Of a stretch of DNA of 6,161 nt, positions 1 through 5,177 are shown one piece after another. A program made the translations under genes and the position numbers. Below the pieces are notes generated by a model, which saw only the letters and a list, made by a program, of their open reading frames with translations, made no database searches and had not been told where the DNA came from. This DNA is from Candidatus Hydrogenedentota bacterium (GTDB lineage: Bacteria; Hydrogenedentota; Hydrogenedentia; Hydrogenedentales; CAITNO01). The stretch lies in contig SKQZ01000372.1 in assembly GCA_007118765.1 (NCBI GenBank), positions 1 through 6,161 on the forward strand. The letters run 5' to 3'. The stretch's first letter is position 1. Each line of letters opens with the position of its first letter.

Positions 1-2
1 AA

Positions 3-689
3 ACACACAATAACCACACGATTGTGTTGCTGCATGGAATGGGGCGTGGCCGTGCCTCTTTATGGGTCTTGGACACGCGTTTGCAGCGTGCCGGGTATCA
101 GACGCTAAACTTCACCTATGCTGCCCATAGTTATCCCATCGAAGAAATGGCCAAGCAACTGATTGCCTTCATTGAGGACAACGTTGAAACCGATACGTAT
201 CACCTGATCGCCCATTCGCTGGGCAACCTGATTCTGCGCAGCGGGTTCGCCATCGGATACCCCGAAGGTCTCGGACGCATCGTTATGCTTGCGCCTCCGA
301 ACCGACCGACAGAACTCGCACGGGCCTTGCGCGATAACCCCATCTACAAATGGTTTACCAGTGAAAGCGGCTGGCAATCCACTTCGGACGCCTTCTATGA
401 AACACTCCCCGTGCCCACTGTGGAATTCGGGATCATTGCCGGTAAACGCGGACAGGCTGTGATGTTGCAAGAACCCAATGACGGCGTTATTACGGTGGAG
501 AGTACCAAGCTGGAAGGGATGACGGACTGGATCGTCGTGCCGCATGCGCATACCTTTATCATGAATAGTCGTGATGTCGCAGCGTTGTGTATTTCCTTTA
601 TAAAAACGGGGCGTTTTACACCGCCAGACGAGGAAAACGAAGACTATGAAACGTCCCCGTGCGACACCACTGTTGTAGAGAAAGAATGA
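3..689 (+). CDS. alpha/beta hydrolase, putative lipase/esterase (5' end outside window)
   Basis: A probable serine hydrolase of the alpha/beta fold; the substrate cannot be read from sequence, but the family is usually annotated as putative lipase or esterase. The frame is open to the left edge, and the residues before the GTG at 24 (HTIV) continue the hydrophobic strand leading into LLHGMG, the usual strand and oxyanion HG motif. That GTG is therefore unlikely to be the true start and the gene is 5'-truncated by the window. Counting the GTG as residue 1, the nucleophile elbow is AHSLGN with Ser65, followed by the strand RIVMLAPPN at 85-93, a DGVITVEST segment with likely catalytic Asp153, and PHAHTF with likely catalytic His176. 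This order and spacing match short bacterial alpha/beta hydrolases of roughly 210-230 residues, so little is missing. Its stop lies 7 bases before the panE-like start, which suggests an operon. The family call is firm; the substrate is unknown. Confidence 0.88.
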   Translation, partial: THNNHTIVLLHGMGRGRASLWVLDTRLQRAGYQTLNFTYAAHSYPIEEMAKQLIAFIEDNVETDTYHLIAHSLGNLILRSGFAIGYPEGLGRIVMLAPPNRPTELARALRDNPIYKWFTSESGWQSTSDAFYETLPVPTVEFGIIAGKRGQAVMLQEPNDGVITVESTKLEGMTDWIVVPHAHTFIMNSRDVAALCISFIKTGRFTPPDEENEDYETSPCDTTVVEKE

Positions 690-696
690 CCAGATT

Positions 697-1647
697 ATGA
701 ATATACTTGTTATGGGCGCGGGCGCCATGGGTACCGCTGTCGGCGGATTTATGGCCCAGGCCGGACATGACGTTGTGTTTATTGGACGTGAGCCGCATGT
801 TACTGCCATGCGTTCCAAAGGCCTGCATATAACCGGCATCTGGGGTGAACATCATCTGGGCCCGTTGGACGCCTATACAAGCCTTGCGGATATGCCGAAA
901 CAAAACTATGATCTGGTTTTGATAGCGGTTAAATCCTACGATACACCGGAAGCCATCCGCCAGATTGAGGCGCACGTGCCCCCCATGACGCTATTGTGCG
1001 CCTACCAAAACGGTCTGGGGAATGCCGAAATACTGGCAGAGGCGGCCGGGTGGGAACGTGTCTTGGTGGCACGTGTAATTTTCGGCGCCCGAATCAATCA
1101 CCCCGGCCATGTTGATATCACGGTGATTGCAGAACCCACCGCCATCGGCGCCTATCATGACGCGGGGCCCGTGGACAAGGCGCATCATATTGCCGAGGCC
1201 ATGGACAGCGCCGGCGTACCCACGGTGTATACCGATCAAATCCAGACCATCCTGTGGAGCAAGGTGGCCTATAACTGTGCACTGAATCCGTTGTCCGCCT
1301 TGCTGGACGTGCCCTATGGGGAACTGGCAAAACACGCCTACACCCGCGCCATCATGGAAGATGTGATCCGCGAACTCTATGCCGTTGGAAATGCGTTAGA
1401 CATACCGTTGGCGCCGGATACCGCCGATGCGTATTTGCAACGTTTTTACGACAAACTGTTGCCGCCCACGGCAGCGCATTACGCAAGTATGCGCGAAGAC
1501 TTGAAAAAAGGGCGGCGCACGGAAATTGATGCCTTAAACGGACGTATCGCGCAGCTGGGCGAAGAGCACGATATCCCCTGCCCCGCCAATGCCTTGCTGA
1601 CGGCATTGATTCATGCCCGCGAAAAAAGCGCCGCAACAGGTGCATAA
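697..1647 (+). CDS. panE: 2-dehydropantoate 2-reductase (ketopantoate reductase) family protein
   Basis: Ketopantoate reductase (ApbA/PanE family) reduces 2-dehydropantoate to pantoate with NADPH in cytoplasmic pantothenate and CoA synthesis. The 316-residue length is normal. The N-terminal Rossmann fold starts at once with MNILVMGAGAMG (GxGxxG at 7-12), which supports the ATG at 697. AVKS (Lys79) and QNGLGN (104-109) match the conserved cofactor- and substrate-side motifs. The C-terminal helical domain carries WSKVAYNCALNPLSALL, with the expected catalytic Lys189 and Asn193/Asn197, then Ser264 and RRTEID with Glu276, the family's acid residue. All key residues are present, so it should be active. 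No strong Shine-Dalgarno is visible; only a purine-rich stretch spans the preceding stop codon, so translation may be coupled to the hydrolase gene 7 bases upstream. Several paralogous reductases share this fold, so the exact substrate is inferred. It converges on the phosphorylase gene with a 12-base gap. Confidence 0.88.
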   Translation: MNILVMGAGAMGTAVGGFMAQAGHDVVFIGREPHVTAMRSKGLHITGIWGEHHLGPLDAYTSLADMPKQNYDLVLIAVKSYDTPEAIRQIEAHVPPMTLLCAYQNGLGNAEILAEAAGWERVLVARVIFGARINHPGHVDITVIAEPTAIGAYHDAGPVDKAHHIAEAMDSAGVPTVYTDQIQTILWSKVAYNCALNPLSALLDVPYGELAKHAYTRAIMEDVIRELYAVGNALDIPLAPDTADAYLQRFYDKLLPPTAAHYASMREDLKKGRRTEIDALNGRIAQLGEEHDIPCPANALLTALIHAREKSAATGA

Positions 1648-1659
1648 CGCCGCTGCCGT

Positions 1660-4218
1660 TTACGCCCAGACAATTAATCCCATTTCGTGCTCATGCGCAA
1701 AGTCGGGGTGGTTCGGGAGCACACGCACCGTACATCCCAGTAGGCCCGTGTAATCACACAGAACCGAACCGGCAAACGTATACACCCCTTCCCCGTCGTC
1801 ACCAACGCATTCCATGACGGCACGCCGGCCTTGAGGCAGCTGTCCCATGGCATCAATATCACCATAGAAAACCTCTACTTTGACATCATCGCTTTTCAGT
1901 TGTCCCAATTTCACGTGGGCACTTACTTTCAGGGCGTCGCCAAATTGAAGGCCCTGCGTCTGGCCGCTCTCTACGGACGTAATGCGCACCTCCGACCAAT
2001 GGGCGCGCACCCATGATTTCCATTCAGCAAGATCATACGCAGGCTTCCGATCCTTCTCAAAGAGACGATGACGACGATTGCAACAGGGCACATAAAACCT
2101 GTCAGCATATTCGAGCACCATGCGGTAGGTGTTGAACATGGGCGCTATGGTACGAATCGCCGTCTTCATGCAGGCAATCCATTCGCGCGGCAATCCATCG
2201 AGGCCCCGGTCATAGAACATGGGCGCCACTTCGTTCTCCAGAATCTCGTACAGCGCCTCACTTTCCACCTGATCCTGTTCTTCCGTATTGTCGTATTGTT
2301 CGCCCTTGCCAATGCTCCAGCCGTTTTCGCCGAGGTCCTCCGCCTCACACCACCAGCCATCGGGAATGCTTATGTTAAGCGCGCCGTTTGCGGCAGCTTT
2401 CATGCCACTCGTACCACTCGCTTCCATGGGACGACGGGGCGTGTTCAACCAGCAATCCACTCCTTGCAACATGTAACGGGCCACATTTATATCGTAGTCT
2501 TCGATAAATATGATGTGATTGCGCAGTGCCGGTTCGTGTGCAAAATGAATAATCTGGCGGATGAGTGCCTTCGACTCCGCGTCCTGCGGGTGCGCTTTAC
2601 CCGCAATGATCAACTGTACCGGCATATCAGGGTTTAACAATATCCTGCGCAGCCGTTCCGGATTCTTAAACAGCAACGTGCCGCGCTTGTACGTGGCGAA
2701 CCGTCGCGCAAAACCGATTGTCAACACCTCGCTGTCCAGCAATTCCCCGGCCGCTCGCACTTCTGAGCTGGGCGCCCCGCGATTCTTCATCTGCTGCACC
2801 AAACGACGCCGCGCAAAATTGACCAACCGCTCCCGGCGACGCCCGTGAATGCGAAACAGCTCGGTGTCCGGCACCGTATCCACCCGCTCCCACACGGACT
2901 GATCGTGGGGCATTGCAACCCAATCCGGGCCCAGATAGCGGTCATACAAACCGGCCAAATCCCGTGATATCCATGATGGGATATGTACACCGTTGGTTAT
3001 CGAGGTAATGGGCAGTTCATCTTCCGGGACGTCCTTCCATACCCGCGCCCACATATTGCGGGCAACGGCGCCATGCAATTTACTGACCCCATTGCAAGCC
3101 GACGACAATTTCAGCGCCAACACAGTCATGCAAAAGGGTTCACGCATATCGCCCGGGTCCTGGCGACCGAGTTCAAGCAACTTGTCAATCGGTACATTTA
3201 AAGTTTTGCAGTAATCTTTGAAGTACGTGACGACCATTTCCGGATCAAACATATCATTGCCCGCAGGCACAGGCGTATGGGTGGTGAACACACTGCCCAC
3301 CTTCACCACCTCCAACGCCTGCTCAAAGGTTATCCCGTCCCGTTCCATGAGATCCTTCACACGCTCAAGCGTCATGAACGCCGCATGACCTTCATTGATG
3401 TGGTATACCGTCGGATGCAGCCCCAGCGTCTTCAGGGCAATCACGCCGCCCATGCCCAGCATGATCTCTTGCTTAATCCGTGTTTCACGGTCCCCCCCAT
3501 ACAACTGACCCGTTATCGCCCGGTCTTCATGACTGTTGCCCTCGTGATCACAATCCAGCAGATACAAAGCAACACGACCCACCTGACAACGCCAGATATA
3601 GGCCTTCACCATTCGTCCCGGATAGGGCACTTCGATTTCCAGCGGCATGCCCTTTTTGTCGCGCATCATAACAATCGGCATGTTATGAAAATCGTTTTTC
3701 GGATAAAGCTCCTGCTGCCACCCGTCCGCGTTCATATATTGACGAAAATATCCCTCGCGATACAACATGCCCAACCCCACCAAAGGCACCCCCAAATCAC
3801 TCGCCGCCTTCAAATGGTCGCCCGCCAGCACGCCCAACCCGCCGGAATAAATGTTGACGGACTCCTGAATGCCAAATTCGGCAGACAGATAGGCGATTAA
3901 CAGGTCGTCCGGCGCTTCCGCATGACGATCCTGCCACTCGCCATCGGCCATATACGCATCAAGACGACTGGAAACCCGTTCAAGATGGGCAAGGAAACTC
4001 CCGCTCTCGGCAAGCTCCTTCAGTCGCTCCTGGCTTATCTCGCCGAGCAACCGCTGTGGATTCTGACCCGTTTCATTCCACAAATCCCGGTCCATACGGA
4101 AAAACAACTCAATCGCATCCGGCTCCCAACACCACCACAAGTTCGTCGCAATATCCTTGAGCCGGGCAATCTTCTTGGGAAGTTTCGGCGCCACTGTATA
4201 TTTGATAATGGTTGTCAT
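1660..4218 (-). CDS. glgP: alpha-glucan (glycogen/maltodextrin) phosphorylase, GT35, DUF3417-type
   Basis: This enzyme removes terminal glucose from alpha-1,4-glucans by phosphorolysis, giving glucose-1-phosphate, in the cytoplasm with pyridoxal phosphate as cofactor. The 852 residues fit the bacterial/archaeal alpha-glucan phosphorylase subfamily (TIGR02094-like), which differs from E. coli GlgP/MalP by its N-terminal domain. Visible in order: a DUF3417-like start with NLWWCWEPDA (26-35); the glycine loop YSGGLGVLAGDHLKAASDLG (124-143); HINEGHAAF (273-281); THTPVPAGND (313-322); ITNGVH (407-412); GFARRFATYKR (502-512) with Arg506 and Lys511 as likely phosphate/PLP contacts; and EASGTSGMKAA (599-609) with Lys607 as the PLP-binding lysine. 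A beta-rich tail from about 735 ends in MGLIVWA, typical of the subfamily. The start has an AGAGGA ribosome site 8 bases upstream. No other glycogen gene is in the window. The gene is intact and faces away from the tRNA pair. Confidence 0.97.
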   Translation of the reverse strand: MTTIIKYTVAPKLPKKIARLKDIATNLWWCWEPDAIELFFRMDRDLWNETGQNPQRLLGEISQERLKELAESGSFLAHLERVSSRLDAYMADGEWQDRHAEAPDDLLIAYLSAEFGIQESVNIYSGGLGVLAGDHLKAASDLGVPLVGLGMLYREGYFRQYMNADGWQQELYPKNDFHNMPIVMMRDKKGMPLEIEVPYPGRMVKAYIWRCQVGRVALYLLDCDHEGNSHEDRAITGQLYGGDRETRIKQEIMLGMGGVIALKTLGLHPTVYHINEGHAAFMTLERVKDLMERDGITFEQALEVVKVGSVFTTHTPVPAGNDMFDPEMVVTYFKDYCKTLNVPIDKLLELGRQDPGDMREPFCMTVLALKLSSACNGVSKLHGAVARNMWARVWKDVPEDELPITSITNGVHIPSWISRDLAGLYDRYLGPDWVAMPHDQSVWERVDTVPDTELFRIHGRRRERLVNFARRRLVQQMKNRGAPSSEVRAAGELLDSEVLTIGFARRFATYKRGTLLFKNPERLRRILLNPDMPVQLIIAGKAHPQDAESKALIRQIIHFAHEPALRNHIIFIEDYDINVARYMLQGVDCWLNTPRRPMEASGTSGMKAAANGALNISIPDGWWCEAEDLGENGWSIGKGEQYDNTEEQDQVESEALYEILENEVAPMFYDRGLDGLPREWIACMKTAIRTIAPMFNTYRMVLEYADRFYVPCCNRRHRLFEKDRKPAYDLAEWKSWVRAHWSEVRITSVESGQTQGLQFGDALKVSAHVKLGQLKSDDVKVEVFYGDIDAMGQLPQGRRAVMECVGDDGEGVYTFAGSVLCDYTGLLGCTVRVLPNHPDFAHEHEMGLIVWA

Positions 4219-4226
4219 GTAAAGAT

Positions 4227-4232
4227 TCCTCT
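4227..4232 (-). promoter_or_regulatory. ribosome binding site of glgP
   Basis: The minus strand reads AGAGGA, 8 bases before the ATG whose last base on the plus strand is 4216. This is a good Shine-Dalgarno match and spacing, and it fixes the phosphorylase start. Confidence 0.8.
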
Positions 4233-4254
4233 TGTATCTTACGGTATATCTTGG

Positions 4255-4283
4255 TAATTATCGGCGGGCTTAAACGCTAACAA
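4255..4283 (-). promoter_or_regulatory. candidate sigma-70 promoter for glgP
   Basis: On the minus strand TTGTTA (4278-4283) and TAATTA (4255-4260) are separated by 17 bases, an acceptable sigma-70 -35/-10 arrangement. It would start transcription about 30 bases before the start codon. Each hexamer has two mismatches to consensus, so this is a candidate only. It is divergent from the tRNA promoter about 80 bases away, and I see no clear operator between them. Confidence 0.4.
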
Positions 4284-4363
4284 TAGCAGGAACACCGCTT
4301 CGTATACAAATTCATGAAACGTGCAGATTTTCATGCCATGACTACCGCTACACGCCCGCCAAT

Positions 4364-4393
4364 TTGACAATCCCCCGTCCGGAAACGTACAAT
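4364..4393 (+). promoter_or_regulatory. sigma-70 promoter of the tRNA-Gln/tRNA-Glu unit
   Basis: A perfect TTGACA (4364-4369) and TACAAT (4388-4393, one mismatch to TATAAT) are 18 bases apart. The -10 box ends 9 bases before the first tRNA base, so the 5' leader would be only a few bases long. Near-consensus boxes and a very short leader are typical of stable-RNA promoters. There is no GC-rich discriminator: the bases after the -10 are ACGAACAAG. Confidence 0.85.
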
Positions 4394-4402
4394 ACGAACA
4401 AG

Positions 4403-4478
4403 TGCCGGATAGCCAAATTGGTAAGGCGCCTGACTCTGGATCAGGAGACTCTAGGTTCGAGTCCTAGTCCGGCAGCCA
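4403..4478 (+). tRNA. tRNA-Gln, anticodon CUG
   Basis: The full cloverleaf can be drawn. The acceptor stem TGCCGGA (4403-4409) pairs perfectly with TCCGGCA (4468-4474). The D stem is GCC/GGC. The anticodon stem CCTGA/TCAGG encloses the loop CTCTGGA with anticodon CTG at 4436-4438. A 5-base variable loop precedes the T stem CTAGG/CCTAG with loop TTCGAGT. The discriminator is G73 and CCA is encoded (4476-4478). The anticodon reads CAG, and G73 together with the CUG anticodon fits glutaminyl-tRNA identity. It is the first gene of a two-tRNA unit behind a strong promoter. A second tRNA-Gln (UUG) for CAA would be expected elsewhere in the genome. Confidence 0.96.
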
Positions 4479-4495
4479 TTATTGCCGACACACCC

Positions 4496-4509
4496 CCGCT
4501 GCAAAGCGG
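4496..4509 (+). other. small GNRA-type hairpin in the tRNA spacer
   Basis: CCGCT and AGCGG form a perfect 5-base stem around the loop GCAA, a GNRA tetraloop. Six T residues follow at 4521-4526, 11 bases after the stem and directly before tRNA-Glu. The stem is short and too far from the T tract for a convincing terminator. It may be a processing landmark between the two tRNAs or a weak attenuator. Confidence 0.3.
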
Positions 4510-4529
4510 ATATACACCTGTTTTTTCGC

Positions 4530-4605
4530 GGCCCGTTCATCTAGGGGTCTAGGATGCGGGATTCTCAGTCCCGTCACAGGGGTTCGAATCCCCTACGGGC
4601 TGCCA
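4530..4605 (+). tRNA. tRNA-Glu, anticodon CUC
   Basis: The cloverleaf is complete. The acceptor strands GGCCCGT (4530-4536) and ACGGGCT (4595-4601) pair at six Watson-Crick positions plus a terminal G1-U72 wobble. The D stem is ATC/GAT. The anticodon stem CGGGA/TCCCG holds the loop TTCTCAG with anticodon CTC at 4564-4566. The variable loop is TCAC, and the T stem AGGGG/CCCCT has the loop TTCGAAT. G73 and an encoded CCA (4603-4605) follow. The anticodon reads GAG. The short variable loop and the AGGGGTTCGAATCCCCT T-arm resemble E. coli tRNA-Glu. No good promoter lies in the 51-base spacer, so it is probably co-transcribed with tRNA-Gln. Confidence 0.95.
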
Positions 4606-4618
4606 TTCGCCATTCGCC
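4602..4618 (+). repeat. tandem 7-base repeat starting at the tRNA-Glu 3' end
   Basis: GCCATTC occurs twice back to back (4602-4608 and 4609-4615), followed by a further GCC. The first copy contains the tRNA discriminator G and the encoded CCA. It looks like a small slippage duplication. The rest of the gap to 4855 holds no gene or RNA that I can recognise, only short weak inverted repeats. Confidence 0.6.
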
Positions 4619-4855
4619 GCTTTCCCCCAATGTTTACAGGGGTTTCCGCCTGTTCCTCCCCTTCCGTTTTTGCCCATCCCCGAAGTGTGTATATTGCCCA
4701 ATAGTGACACGTTATGCGACGTTTTGCCGTCCGGTAGTGTGGTGTTTGATGTGGTGTCCGCTTCACTACTTCCAGCCGCCGCTACTGAAAGACATTGAAA
4801 CGGACTTGTAAACAATAGAAGCATAGATTATGGACATGCCGGTGGAGATCACGCA

Positions 4856-5177
4856 ATGAAACATAACCGTCGTTCCATCCGTTGATTATGCCCAAGCGGG
4901 CGCGTATGTCGCGACGATATACACCAAAATACGGGAGTGTCTTTTCGGGGATATCTTGGACGGCGAAATGCACCTGAACGACGCCGGCAAAATGATGGTG
5001 CATTGGTATGAGGAATTGGAAAATAAATGTCCCGCCATCCAATGTGATGCATTCGTATGCATGCCCAACCACATCCATTTCATCGTAATCAACACCGGCA
5101 CACTCGATATTGTTTCAGGCGAATGCGTAGGGGCAGACCCATGTGTCTGCCCCCTTGCTGCTGTTCATGCGTCATAA
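4856..5177 (+). pseudogene. REP-associated tyrosine transposase (RAYT) remnant, frameshifted and C-terminally truncated
   Basis: RAYTs are single-copy relatives of IS200/IS605 transposases (HUH endonucleases, Y1_Tnp fold) that are linked to REP palindromes. The ATG at 4856 follows GGTGGAGA (4841-4848) at 7 bases and encodes MKHNRRSIR, a typical RAYT start, then hits TGA at 4883. One base further on, from 4884, the expected continuation reads DYAQAGAYVATIYTK, then RECLFGDI, GEMHLNDAGKM and FVCMPNHIHFIVI. The family normally has a few residues between SIR and DY, so a small deletion is the likely cause of the frameshift. The catalytic HUH histidines are present at 5070-5072 and 5076-5078. After about 80 residues the similarity stops: the C-terminal half with the catalytic tyrosine is missing, replaced by a tail running through a REP-like palindrome to the TAA at 5175. 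The final bases overlap the end of the convergent minus-strand gene. It is almost certainly inactive. Confidence 0.85.
5130..5153 (+). repeat. REP-like palindrome (24 bases)
   Basis: The arms GGGGCAGAC (5130-5138) and GTCTGCCCC (5145-5153) are perfect inverted copies of 9 bases around the loop CCATGT. The motif lies between the RAYT remnant and the 3' end of the minus-strand gene, a typical REP position, and the RAYT link supports the call. Read in the RAYT frame it encodes GADPCVCP. There is no T tract on either side, so a rho-independent terminator is unlikely, although the stem could protect mRNA 3' ends. Only one copy is visible here, so the repeat status rests on its form and context. 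Confidence 0.75.

Noticed and set aside
105..839. A 244-codon minus-strand open frame across the hydrolase and panE genes
   Set aside because: It lies antisense to two genes with clear family motifs, has no recognisable domain, and its composition is that of a shadow frame.
3277..3900. A 207-codon plus-strand open frame (and another at 2068-2637) inside the phosphorylase gene
   Set aside because: Both are antisense to conserved glgP coding sequence, and the translations are His/Gln-rich shadow frames with no domain.
4478..4530. Separate promoter for tRNA-Glu, using TATACA at 4511-4516
   Set aside because: There is no -35 hexamer at a usable distance; the nearest TTGCCG is 23 bases away.
4624..4671. 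Possible terminator after tRNA-Glu: ACAGG/CCTGT or CCCC/GGGG stems with T5 at 4667-4671
   Set aside because: The stems are only 4-5 base pairs, they exclude each other, and the T tract is 13 or more bases away from either stem.
4549..4824. Small open frames on both strands across the tRNA genes (also 4364-4552 and 4554-4811, plus strand)
   Set aside because: Peptides such as DSNPCDGTENPAS and SQSRHRGSNPLRA are the familiar spurious translations of tRNA sequence.
4795..4831. Promoter for the RAYT remnant, with TTGAAA at 4795-4800
   Set aside because: No acceptable -10 hexamer occurs 16-18 bases downstream.
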